In this document: positions 36,301-43,763 of the stretch, piece by piece
How the letters are laid out: the number at the start of each line of letters is the position of its first letter
Position numbering within the stretch: position 1 is the first letter of the stretch
Assembly: GCA_011033025.1 (NCBI GenBank)
Contig: WFMF01000035.1
Location: 372,001-436,000, forward strand
Direction: 5' to 3'
Origin: Beroe forskalii
Taxonomy: Eukaryota > Ctenophora > Nuda > Beroida > Beroidae
DNA: 64,000 nucleotides
The notes under the pieces: model-generated
Databases searched by the model: none
What the model was told of the DNA's origin: nothing
The model's input: only the letters and a program-made list of their open reading frames with translations
Position numbers and translations under genes: made by a program

Positions 36301-39300
36301 TTAATAAGGATGCGATGTTCGACAACATATATTCATAATCTCAAATTTGATGCAGTCTTTGGCCAACCAAACTCGTAGTCAGAGGAAATTACGAATTTAC
36401 GAGCGACGAAATGGTAAGAATTATCGGATCAGAGAGCAGTATTTAAAACAAAATATCCACTTTTCCACCTCCTAACATTTCACCTGAGTCTTTACCCACC
36501 TTGATACCAATGTTAACAGAGGTGATGGAGGAACTAGCGGCAGCTTCACAATACTCCTGAACTTTGAAAAGGACACCCCTCATCCTGTCGTCCATGGAGA
36601 AGAGGGATTTGTGAAGACTGAGCCCTCGCTCCTCTAACCTCCGTGAGGAACAACCTCGTAACCAGTGCTTAAACGACTTCCACAGTCTGTCAGGTGATGT
36701 GGGGTTATTTGAGCTACAACGAGTCTCCTGAGGTATTCTAAACAAGAAATCACAGCTCTTCATCATGGAAGATAAGTTTCACTCGTTTACGATTTTACAC
36801 AATATCTTACACGTCAGTTATTAATCAGTCATCATTAGCTATGAATACACACCTCACTTGTCTGAAGGTTCTCATTTTGATAATTTTTAAGAAAATAGCT
36901 CTTTCTCTGACCCAAGCATCAATCGGTGTAATCGTAGGCTCGTCCCCATTGGGTGGTGTCTGATGAATAGGAACCATATAATGACATGAACTTAACATCG
37001 AATGCTCATCATGAAATATGGGAAATCTCCTGGTTGTCCCAAATAATAAGCTATGAGGTATGCATCTGTAAATCAATAGACTAAGTAATTAATCAGTTAG
37101 TCGATTACTTGGTATTACCAGCATGACATTTTCTGCGTTTATGGTGTAGAAAGCTGTCTGGGGAGGGATGTCCCTGTACTGGACCATCTTCAGATCATAC
37201 GGATTGTAACATACTGTCCCCTCTCGGCAGATACCGTACACAAACTCAGAGTCAGAGATCTCAGCCAGTTCGGGCACTATATCGTGCTTCAGGAGGGATT
37301 TAAGTAAAATATCATCATGCCTGGGAGGTGTACTAGAGTTAGCTTGCATGTTTGATTACAGTAAAGGTAAATTACAGAGAAAACTACATGTTACAAATGT
37401 GACTCAATAGGTATAACATGTGCTCATTTGTTTATATTACCTGATACCATATTTAGCAGCAGAGACACTCATTGCTGAAAGCCTTTGAGCATGTTGATGG
37501 TTCAGTTCTCCAATCAGAGCTTCCCCTTTCCGATATTTTGTTAACTTGATAAAATGCATCACATCATCGGGTAAAGAAGATGCTAAGTCAACATCAATAG
37601 AAATGTCAGCTGTGGAAAGTAAGAATCGTCATATCATTTAGATTCAAGTTCTTTGAATAATGAAGGCATAAAATAATGATCAAATATGAAATAGGATAAA
37701 CAGGTAAGGAAATTAATGATTTGGTTCTTATCTATGTATTTGTTGAGAAAGTTCCTTTTATTCAATCATTTTCAATCTATTATAAAATTCAAAGTATGCT
37801 GGAAAGCATTGAGTCAGAATAATTTTCGTCACTTGAGCTCTTTAGACAGTTTAGACACTTTAATATGCTCTTAGTCATTAATTTTATAGTTACAGTAGGT
37901 ACCTATCTATCTGAAGTTACAGTAGGTACCTACATACTTTTTGAAGGTATTGCAGGGAGAACTTTATTAGTATTCTTTATTTCTGGAACAGATTCCAACT
38001 GTAACTTCTTAGCCTGATAAGAAGCATTCTTCCTTGTAAGAGTTGGGAGAAAAGCACCATCTGCCTTTCCAGGAGAAATTCTTTTCTTGATAATCACAGC
38101 CTGTAAATTTAACAATTCAACTATTCATTAAAGCATTGTACTGGGGCATCATAACATTTGATACTTTTATCCTGAAATGCTTTTGAAGTTTAGATTATGA
38201 GCAGTTTCTAATTTAGATGGGTAGATGTAAACTTATAAAAGCATCCTATCTACTTGATAGCACCACTCAATCAGTCACTTAGTAAGTATGCGAACTTATT
38301 CTCTTATTGACCTGCTGTGGAATAGGATTGCCAACGTTCTCACGAATCTTCTGTGGAAGTTGTCGCAACTTCTGCACTCTTATCTCGACAGGATCTGAGG
38401 GTGCATTTTGATCCCTTCTCTTCTGCCTACGGACCTGTGAATTCTGGGCATGAAATAAATTAAGACAAATTTAATAGGTACTTGAATTAGTATAATAATT
38501 AATTCCAAACAAAACAGACAGTAACACAGGCTGCAAACAATAATCCCATTTTAATAGGTTTCATCTCCTCCAAATGTCAACAACAAATTTTTCCTTACGC
38601 TCATTTTATGAAATGTCCACAAGCCAACACCAGACACTCTACCCAAAAGTCAAATACATCCTTTCAGCTTCTTGTGTGGTCTTAAGTGGGCAATTACAAG
38701 CACAAAAAATACTTGTTCCCTAGTTATGCCAGCCTAATTACCCTCAATGAATGCCACTCTGGTGGACAGTGATGCTGGTGGTATTAGCTATCCTATTTAA
38801 ATGAACATAATAACCTGAATAAATGAAATAATGAAACTGTCTTAAGCTAATATTATATGCTCACTAACTAATAAATTACACTGCTATTCAGTTCCTTTCA
38901 TAAATTTAGCTCATACCTATTGCAATAATAATTTATAGCTATGATAATTTATAGTTGATTAGTGTGATTGATTTGTGTGTCAATAAAAAAGAGAAATGTT
39001 GTGATTCACTTTATGGAGTTCCTGAAGAAGATCTTGAAGATGGTCAGCAGAATAGGGATATATAGTGTGTGGGTTAGATTACTTTATTGAAAATTGTTTG
39101 TTTGGCTGCATTAATGATCAAACACATTAAACAAAATGAGAATTACAAGTTGCTATTTCCTAGAAGCAACAGAGCACAACCTTGTAAGATTAGAATGAGA
39201 TGACTAGACATAGAATAAGAATGTTTACCTCAATAAGATTTTGAGCATCAAATGCATCAAAAGGAGGTTCAGATTCAAGTACTGGTGGAGCACTTGCTAT

Positions 39301-39399
39301 TACACTCCTAAATGGTTGGTGATATTCTGAATTTGATGGGACTACTCCATAACTCTCTCTGTAGTTAGAATACCCTTCTGCAGTATTGTGAGAATCCAT
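7703..39399 (-). CDS. Axonemal dynein heavy chain, 5' part (N-terminus to end of AAA2), 33 exons
   Basis: This encodes a ciliary dynein motor heavy chain, which hydrolyses ATP to move along microtubules. The 33 exons recognised sum to about 2,070 codons: the N-terminal tail and stem, the linker, AAA1 and AAA2. AAA3 to AAA6, the stalk and the C-terminus lie off the left edge. AAA1 carries Walker A GPAGTGKT near residue 1590 and Walker [15 protein letters not shown]2 carries GGTSGGKT near residue 1876, [10 protein letters not shown], and the motif [13 protein letters not shown]. The start codon at 39399 opens the most upstream exon. The P-loop position and the AAA1 phrase [14 protein letters not shown] suggest a single-headed inner-arm type (DNAH6- or DNAH1-like). 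That class call is an inference. Two unrelated genes lie in its introns on the other strand. Confidence 0.93.
9304..10063. other. Dynein intron segment with a perfect RFX-type X-box
   Basis: No coding region is visible. The only striking site is the X-box described separately at 9617-9630. Confidence 0.5.
9617..9630. promoter_or_regulatory. Candidate RFX X-box (gtaaccatggcaac)
   Basis: The 14 bases match the RFX consensus GTHNYYATRRNAAC at every position and are nearly self-complementary, so the site reads on both strands. RFX factors drive ciliary genes in animals, and the surrounding gene is a ciliary dynein. The site is about 310 bases upstream, on the gene's strand, of the exon starting at 9303. 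It is intronic and not at the main start, so its function is an inference. Confidence 0.45.
10064..10892. mobile_element. hAT-like non-autonomous element (MITE) copy A
   Basis: The termini are inverted, cagggccgtaattcccg at 10064 and the complement gaattacggccctg near the right end. An exact 8-bp target duplication, gtgtatac, flanks the element at 10056-10063 and 10893-10900, as in the hAT superfamily. The right terminal 30 bp is tandemly duplicated (10833-10862 and 10863-10892). Inside the right end lies a GC-rich block (10680-10830) of complementary motifs such as ccaggggctccgcccctgga. No transposase is present. A sister copy lies at 40079-41157. Confidence 0.85.
10893..12079. other. Non-coding stretch 5' of the choline transporter gene
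   Basis: No gene is visible on either strand. This lies inside the dynein intron and would contain the promoter and any 5' untranslated exon of the transporter gene. I see no clear TATA box or other defined site. Confidence 0.45.
12080..17292 (+). CDS. SLC5A7: High-affinity choline transporter (SLC5A7/CHT1-like), complete, 12 exons
   Basis: This is a sodium-coupled choline symporter of the plasma membrane, the uptake step for acetylcholine synthesis. Exons are 12080-12201, 12363-12496, 12673-12872, 13084-13207, 13435-13628, 13817-13970, 14250-14375, 14521-14638, 14860-14964, 16379-16571, 16807-16921 and 17117-17292. All introns are GT-AG, and the exons sum to 586 residues (human CHT1 has 580). 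The CHT signature [15 protein letters not shown] lies at residues 72-86, followed by QAPVGYS and [25 protein letters not shown] and [16 protein letters not shown] follow later. The first membrane segment is at about residues 19-39. The acidic tail carries repeats of KENGD. The whole gene sits in an intron of the opposite-strand dynein gene. Confidence 0.95.
14965..16378. other. Largest intron of the choline transporter gene
   Basis: AT-rich intron between exons 9 and 10. I see no coding exon, tandem array or clear transposon end within it. Confidence 0.4.
17626..17631 (+). terminator. Possible polyadenylation signal of the transporter gene
   Basis: ATTAAA lies about 335 bases after the stop codon, followed 60 bases on by a GT-rich stretch. 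It is the common one-base variant of AATAAA. No AATAAA occurs closer. Confidence 0.35.
17640..18163. other. Dynein intron between transporter 3' end and exon 30
   Basis: AT-rich, with no gene or repeat array visible. Confidence 0.4.
18164..19461 (-). CDS. Dynein exons 29-30: first half of AAA2
   Basis: Exon 29 (19243-19461) encodes the AAA2 P-loop: [20 protein letters not shown], in the place where other dyneins have GPTGGGKT. Exon 30 (18164-18298) encodes [20 protein letters not shown] and then [18 protein letters not shown], the conserved strand between Walker A and B. The exon 29-30 junction is in phase 0. The intron after exon 30 is about 8.9 kb and contains the choline transporter gene. 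Confidence 0.9.
18831..18965. repeat. 13-bp tandem repeat in a dynein intron
   Basis: About eight to nine copies of gattgtggtgagt lie in the intron between exons 29 and 30. They are close to uniform. Confidence 0.8.
19462..20220. other. Dynein intron 28
   Basis: Intron sequence. An approximate 50-base direct duplication is visible near its 3' side (the motif caatcaaacat followed by aaagtaaagcaggca occurs twice at about 19486-19570). Nothing else is recognised. Confidence 0.4.
20221..21685 (-). CDS. Dynein exons 25-28: AAA1 ATPase module
   Basis: Exons are 21529-21685, 21041-21347, 20698-20857 and 20221-20550. Exon 25 ends the linker-AAA1 bridge ([19 protein letters not shown]). Exon 26 has [20 protein letters not shown] and Walker [21 protein letters not shown]. 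Exon 27 has [20 protein letters not shown] and FRPVAM. Exon 28 has the AAA1 lid, [23 protein letters not shown]1 is the main ATP-hydrolysing site of dyneins, and all its core motifs look intact here. Confidence 0.95.
21882..25413 (-). CDS. Dynein exons 17-24: linker domain
   Basis: Exons are 25244-25413, 24795-25015, 24467-24601, 24070-24282, 23353-23560, 22767-23065, 22427-22587 and 21882-22199. Linker landmarks are LTAIEQLTG, the [11 protein letters not shown] segment followed by PDIQR, and [20 protein letters not shown] followed by [20 protein letters not shown] and [18 protein letters not shown] and the helical segment ending [10 protein letters not shown] follow. All junctions keep the frame. 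The linker bends and straightens to produce the power stroke. Confidence 0.92.
23283..23375. repeat. Tandem duplication of the 3' end of dynein exon 21
   Basis: The sequence around the exon 21 donor (aggagtggtgaatgcacaaa on the plus strand) is present about 2.5 times at a spacing of 37 bp. The genuine exon-intron junction is the copy at 23353, and the extra copies lie in the intron just downstream of it on the gene's strand. Confidence 0.75.
23895..24000. repeat. Imperfect palindrome in a dynein intron
   Basis: Arms of about 50 bp pair around a centre near 23950. They include gttatatcgaaaattgtcaa on one side and gataattttcgatatcac on the other, and then attaacaaac against gtttgttaat. This is probably a small hairpin MITE. 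Confidence 0.5.
25588..27303 (-). CDS. Dynein exons 14-16: stem-to-linker region
   Basis: Exons are 27136-27303, 26742-26960 and 25588-25701. They encode [20 protein letters not shown], then [20 protein letters not shown] ending LLPSFSHLK, then [20 protein letters not shown] ending LKTLKDQ. Each is a whole number of codons (56, 73 and 38). The donor of exon 15 at 26742 is the last-lying member of a 16-copy array described separately, so several identical donors follow it. Confidence 0.88.
25783..26785 (-). repeat. 61-bp minisatellite made of a dynein exon-intron junction (16 copies)
   Basis: The unit holds the last 40 or so bases of dynein exon 15, its splice donor (ctcaag/gtttgtagatc) and about 20 bases of intron. 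I count 16 copies of the block ctacaaaccttgagat on the plus strand. The copy at 26742 is the genuine exon end, and the other 15 lie in the intron. In most intronic copies the bases corresponding to tttaccgg of the exon read tttacagg, which creates a possible splice acceptor. Each such copy would then be a 31-base mini-exon flanked by AG and GT. Confidence 0.85.
27304..28654. other. 5' half of the large dynein stem intron
   Basis: No coding exon is recognised. A short hairpin motif with core aggcccgttgggcc lies at about 28558-28572. Its terminal design resembles the hairpins that end the element at 54014-56090. Confidence 0.4.
28655..30996 (+). CDS. Small secreted cysteine-rich protein with a PAN/apple-like domain, 2 exons
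   Basis: Exon 1 (28655-28796) begins [20 protein letters not shown], a signal-peptide-like start, and continues with a Pro-rich linker of PTPEPS repeats. Exon 2 (30683-30996) encodes [10 protein letters not shown], then [20 protein letters not shown], then [11 protein letters not shown] and [12 protein letters not shown]. There are eight cysteines spaced as in PAN/apple modules, which bind proteins or sugars outside cells. The junction G/GA keeps the frame, giving 151 residues. The last residues run past a possible gtaaac donor near 30952, so a further exon is possible. The gene lies in a dynein intron on the opposite strand. Expression is not shown, and the two-exon join is my inference. Confidence 0.6.
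28926..30650. mobile_element. Nested inverted-repeat elements in the PAN-like gene intron
   Basis: Several inverted pairs interlock. The segment 28990-29120 pairs with 29445-29577, including the shared motif cgacactcgaagagtggagc. The segment 29120-29450 pairs with 30309-30650. The segment 28926-28998 (agaccaggaattaacatatc) pairs with 30241-30308. The layout looks like one foldback or MITE element inserted in or recombined with another. No coding capacity is seen. The arms are close to identical, which suggests recent activity. Confidence 0.7.
29667..29715. repeat. Perfect hairpin
   Basis: A stem of about 23 bp (gtttccgaccctataacccc followed by gga) pairs exactly with its complement around a loop of a few T residues. 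The arm core gaccctataacccc also occurs nearby at 29636-29653. It could be the centre or terminus of a hairpin transposon. Confidence 0.65.
30997..32235. other. 3' part of the large dynein stem intron
   Basis: Apart from the 20-bp array at 31807-31929, no feature is firm. An open stretch at 31627-31790 follows a good acceptor sequence, but its phase does not fit the PAN-like gene and I do not call it. Confidence 0.4.
31807..31929. repeat. 20-bp tandem repeat
   Basis: Six copies of aatccactgcagtataacac, nearly identical. Open frames through it on either strand are repeat artefacts. Confidence 0.85.
32236..33256 (-). CDS. Dynein exons 11-13: stem
   Basis: Exons are 32820-33256, 32484-32604 and 32236-32364. 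Exon 11 is the longest of the gene visible here (437 bases). It has a basic helical start ([20 protein letters not shown]), an acidic loop and [20 protein letters not shown]. Exons 12 and 13 encode [20 protein letters not shown] and [20 protein letters not shown] and end [19 protein letters not shown]. Junction phases agree. The dynein stem binds intermediate chains or other heavy chains. Confidence 0.85.
33303..34691. mobile_element. Foldback element with array-bearing arms and 8-bp target duplication, family FB-B
   Basis: The ends are inverted copies of ggtcgtatgaaagtatacca, flanked by the exact 8-bp duplication cataatct (33295-33302 and 34692-34699). Going inward, each arm has a tandem array of tgaccccctac-type units (33327-33572 and, inverted, 34412-34676). 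A unique block of about 210 bp follows, which is also inverted between arms, and the two arms meet at a central 9-bp array. The total is 1,389 bp with no ORF of its own. The 8-bp duplication points to a hAT-type transposase acting in trans. Confidence 0.9.
33903..34205. repeat. Central 9-bp microsatellite of FB-B
   Basis: About 33 copies of catgtcagt, nearly pure except for a few substitutions at the right end. It forms the loop of the foldback element. The open frames on both strands are products of a unit length divisible by three. Confidence 0.95.
34700..35244. other. Dynein intron segment
   Basis: AT-rich intron between FB-B and exon 10. Nothing else is recognised. Confidence 0.4.
35245..39399 (-). 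CDS. Dynein exons 1-10: N-terminal tail
   Basis: Exons are 39229-39399, 38312-38434, 37938-38100, 37441-37609, 37119-37332, 36853-36959, 36500-36686, 36063-36230, 35738-35930 and 35245-35393. The start codon at 39399 opens [20 protein letters not shown]. Exon 6 gives [20 protein letters not shown], and exon 7 starts [12 protein letters not shown]. This is the W-containing tail segment seen near the N-terminus of inner-arm dyneins. Exon 9 is a charged coiled-coil-like stretch. The first three exons are low in conserved features and their splice sites are less certain. Homology evidence is weaker here than in the motor. Confidence 0.75.
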
Positions 39400-40078
39400 G
39401 ACATGGTCAATTCATCTGATCACAATGCAATTCCATGCCTATTTGATTTGATCATTTGAACATGGTTAGTATGTCACAGCCAAATGTTATGAATTTTCTA
39501 GTGGTTTCATGGTTCAGTATGGATCGAATGGACTGATCAAATGAAAAATGCACACAATACAATTTTGCAATGGCATCCGCGCAAAACAGCAAGTGCAAGC
39601 AATTATGTGCCTTTTCATTTGATCAATTCATTCATTTGAGGCAGAACAAATGTGATGCAGGTGCCTCTAATCATGAGTTCTGAATATACCACAATTATAT
39701 CAGTATATTATGCACAGTTGCACACTGCACAGTGCAAGTGAACTCTTACCATTGTTCTGTGATTAGCCTTGAACATAACTTTTAAAAGGACTTAAAAAGG
39801 GCATTGAAAGTCATTAGAAAACTTTCAATTGAGCAATTTAAGAACCCCGAAAGCTGAGGTAGGTATTGGACTGAAGATGCCTGCACACCACTCATCTTGG
39901 TGTGACTCACTTGGATCCTACTGCTCTCCACATTGCATTACCTAAAGGGATCATGTTGGTGTTCAAGTATGGAGTTAGAGAAAAGTCTTGCAGATTGATG
40001 TCTTGAAGGAAGATTTCTTTTTAATTCAAATAAAGCTATTATGTTTGTTGTACTTGATTGCTTTTAGCATTGACTGAG
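39400..40078. other. Region upstream of the dynein start codon
   Basis: The dynein promoter should lie here on the minus strand. I looked for an RFX X-box and found none that fits. No gene is visible. Confidence 0.4.
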
Positions 40079-41157
40079 CAGGGCCGTAATTCCCGGGGGG
40101 GGTCTAGGGGGCTGAAGCCCCCCCCCCCCCAAGATTTTTGAACTGACTCAAAAAAATTCTAACTCCCTATTAATAAAATTTCTAATTTAACTGATCTTTA
40201 CAGTTTTACTCATTAAATAGGGAATGATATTGATGCATCATTCGCAATTGTGAAGGTTTCAACATCATATCATCACTTCATGTAGGCTAGTTTGTAGGTT
40301 CATCATGGTATTTTTTATCTACAAACCACTGTACAGAAGTGCTGTAATCACTCCATGTCTCCATAGTAAGTAGGCAAAAATAATAATAATAAAGAAAGGA
40401 ATAACTAAATATCGTGCTCAAATCATGCTCATAACATGTTCATAGATTTATGCAAGTGACATACTGGAATGAATAAAAAAGATTCAATGATGTTCATAAT
40501 AATTTTAAACGCCTAAAAACCAGCAAGTGCTCTGGGCTAAGAATGGGTCATCAGTTGGGCAAGGGTGATTATGAGGCACAATATTATGTTCTGCACATGG
40601 TTTTTTAACATGAAAACTTGCTCAAGACTTGTCAAAGTACCATTGTATACAACTCATAATTTTCACAATTCTTACCCATTTCTGTAGCCTAAAATTCATT
40701 CTCAGACATTGAAAAACCCCAATTTTTTTAGGACCCCATTCCCTGGACCCCATTCCCTGGACCCCATTCCCTGGACCCCATTCCCTGGACCCCATTCCCT
40801 GGACCCTGGCCCCTGGACCCCATTCCCTGGACCCCATTCCCTGGACCCCATTCCCTGGACCCCATTCCCTGGACCCCATTCCCCCATTCCCTGGACCCCA
40901 TTCCCTGGACCCCATTCCTGGACCCCATTCCTGGACCCCATTCCTGGACCCCATTCCTGGACCCCATTCCCTGGACCCCATTCCCTGGACCCCATTCCCT
41001 GGACCCCATTCCCTGGACCCCATTCCCTGGACCCCATTCCCTGGACCCCATTCCCTGGACCCCATTCCCTGGACCCCATTCCCTGGACCCCATTCCCTGG
41101 GCTCGCTTCGCTCGCCCAGCCCCCCCCCCCCACTCAAAATTGAGAATCACGGCCCTG
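40079..41157. mobile_element. hAT-like MITE copy B with internal 14-bp array
   Basis: The left end, cagggccgtaattcccgggg, pairs with the right end, gagaatcacggccctg. The exact 8-bp target duplication is tgactgag (40071-40078 and 41158-41165). The interior up to about 40710 is alignable by eye with copy A at 10064-10892. In copy A the right end holds a GC-rich hairpin block. Here the same place holds about 26 copies of ggaccccattccct (40731-41099). It has no transposase. Long open frames on both strands through the array are artefacts. Confidence 0.9.
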
Positions 41158-42284
41158 TGACTGAGGGAGACCCCATAGTAAAACACTAAGAATGCAAATA
41201 CGAAAAATATGAATTTAATTCTAAAGTTCGATATTATTTGGACTAGGTTAACCAAACTGAAACCAAAAAACCAGTTAACTGGGTGTCCATTGAATTATTG
41301 AAATCGAAAATGTAACCAATTATTTTGATTTTGCAATTAACTGCATTTGGGGAAACAGTCAATACCAGTTAATCAAAACTGAATGGAATATAATAAAACA
41401 ATTTTGACATGATATGAACTCGAATATTCAAACCAATCACAAAAAATTGTATAGAGAAAGAAATTTTTAGAGAAAGAAATTTATTTTTTATCAACATTAC
41501 AATACATTTGAAATACAAAACAATAAAATTCCTTTCCTTTTCCCTATAATTTCCCAATTTTAACAATTAAACTTAACTCAGTTGCCCCAGCCCATCGGGG
41601 CGCCGCGCACCATGGCGCGCGCGCGCCCGGGCAATGATACCCTCCCGCGGCGCGCGACACTGTGCTAAGTACCTTCAGTGCGACAGTGCAACGCACCACA
41701 GGAAAAGCGCCCAGAGCCCAGGCGCTGAAATGATCTAAATTTTACATCAATGATCAATTAGTTATATGAGGAAGTCATCTATATCCTATAATTTTAATAA
41801 TAATGCGTGCATCAAATTATTTAAAAAAAAAATGCGTTGCAAACACGCATTTTTATGCATCAGTCATAATTCAAACTTATAAATACGTATTACATTTTCA
41901 CTTAATTTTCAATTTTCAGGATTAATTTTTAGATACAAAGGCCTGGACTGACTCGCTTCGAGATATGCAATGTCTGCAGACTTGATGCGCCTCAATGCGT
42001 TCCAAAGAAAGGACGGCCCTCAGACTACACTCTGTGCATGCGCTATCGGAAAGATTGAGTAAGTAAATCTCAATATCAATTGTTAACAATTATTTACCAC
42101 CATTCCACTCCAGTGCCCATTCCATATTAACTTTAATAAAAAGCAATTTTACAAAAAACAAATAAGAGGTTATTCAAGGTGAATATCACTAATGTACAAT
42201 AAATTGAATGCAAATTATTTAATTCAATTCAATTTTTACAGCACATTCAAATAATATATAGGACATCAGGACCATTTAACTCTT
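41158..42284. other. Intergenic stretch between dynein and GSS
   Basis: AT-rich except for a short GC-rich island at 41590-41720 (ggcgcgcgcgcgcccgggca). No gene is recognised. Confidence 0.4.
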
Positions 42285-43110
42285 ACTCTTGCTAAGCACG
42301 TATACCCCTGTTATCGTCGCGTGGCGCGCAGCCTTGCTAAACACGTATATCCCTGTCTGCGTTGCGCGGCGCGCGTACGCACACCTATGCAGGCTTAGGA
42401 ACGCGCAGCCGCGCAGTTCCTCAAAAGCGCGCGGCGCGTACACACACACCTATGCGGGCTTAGGAACTTTTACTGTAACCAGAACCCTCTTTTGCGCGCG
42501 GCGCCGCGCGCCGTCCGCGTCGTTTTACTCCTCAATTAACTCCTCCTAACTTGGGCAAAAAGCTTGATGAGTATGACAAAATGTGTGACGGCTCCCATAT
42601 GATACATCCGATTCCACGTGTGGCTCTTGCTAAACACTTCCTAAGCCCGCATAGAAGCGCCGCCCGGGCGGCTTCCTAAGCCCGCATAGGTGTGTGTACG
42701 CGCCGCGCGCTTCCCTACGGGGAAGCGCGCCGCGCGAGCCACACAGGGATATACGTGTTTAGCAAGCTAAACACGTATATCCCTGTTATCGTCGCGCGGC
42801 GCGCTTCCTCAGAACAGGAAGTGTGTCCCGTAGGGAAGCGCCGCGCGCGTACACACACCTATGCGGGCTTAGGAAGTGTGGCTCGAGCGCGTACACACAC
42901 CTATGCGTGCGCGGCATTCCCCTAACCAGGGGCGTCGCGAAACGACGCCCCTGGTTTTAGCGCTTGCCGCGCCGCGCACTCCGTGTGCGTAACCAGGGTC
43001 CTGGTTAGGGTTGTCAGGCGTTGCCTGACCCCCTCGCGCGCGTCAGACAAGGTTAGGGCCGGGCAAGGTGCGGGATTAGGAAGCGGTAAACGTGTTCAGC
43101 AACCGCGCAG
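42285..43110. repeat. GC-rich inverted-repeat cluster
   Basis: The block is built from a few modules in both orientations: acacacctatgcgggcttag and its complement ctaagcccgcataggtgtgt, tgctaaacacgtatatccct and its complement, and gcgcggcgcgc runs. The base composition contrasts sharply with the AT-rich surroundings. No intact ORF is credible. It looks like a degenerate cluster of short hairpin elements. Confidence 0.65.
43013..43055. repeat. Mini palindromic element, copy 1
   Basis: It contains the palindrome gtcaggcgttgcctgac followed by ccccct and closes with gtcagacaagg. The same arrangement recurs at 44053-44104, and a related one without the central palindrome is at 43445-43527. Confidence 0.5.
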
Positions 43111-43444
43111 AATTGAGTAATTGACCATGACACTGACAAGAAATTTCAGTTGCATCTGGGACACGAAACATAAGCATTATATCTATATGCCAAACTTAAA
43201 ATACATAAATCGTATATCCATAACATTGGAATGAAATTCAGAACTGAAAAGTCTTTAAATTTAAAATCCTTATCCATCTTTATCAAAATCGATAATATTT
43301 ACTTTCATCTGCATAACTATAACATAAAAAATTATCAATATCTGTATTCTGTATCATGAAATTAAAAGTATTAGTTAATTAAGTTAAAATCATCACGATT
43401 ATCATTATGAAAAACCTTGACGAATGGATCATAAAATAATAAAC

Positions 43445-43527
43445 TTGTCTGACGTTGTCCAACCCATTATTTCATATTCTGTTTCAAATGGGTACGGGTC
43501 GTGCGCGCGAAGGGGGTCAGACAAGTT
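43445..43527. repeat. Mini palindromic element, copy 2
   Basis: Short inverted ends, cttgtctgacg and gggtcagacaag, bound about 83 bases that include a GC-rich gtgcgcgcgaaggggg run. It shares the gtcagacaa end with copies 1 and 3. Confidence 0.5.
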
Positions 43528-43679
43528 GAAACTTGAAGTACGACGTCGGACAATAATAAACCTGACTATCAGTATCATTACTATCAAATAAAGTTAACTT
43601 ATTACTCATTTGCAAAATACTTTGAGTTAGTGTCAATGATTCAACTTAAACTATATTAATCAGTTATGATATTTATAGT

Positions 43680-43685
43680 TTTATT
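43680..43685 (-). terminator. Polyadenylation signal of GSS
   Basis: AATAAA on the minus strand about 80 bases after the GSS stop codon. Confidence 0.55.
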
Positions 43686-43763
43686 TCTGATTCTCACAGA
43701 ATCAGAAATAGTTAATAGAACTATTCTGCAAAATTTGTACCCAATTGTGTGATAATTGCAACA

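Noticed and set aside
40622-41255. Long frames with WGPGNGVQGMGS-type repeats
   Set aside because: They come from the 14-bp array inside a hAT-like MITE and are open in three frames per strand. No evidence of a gene.
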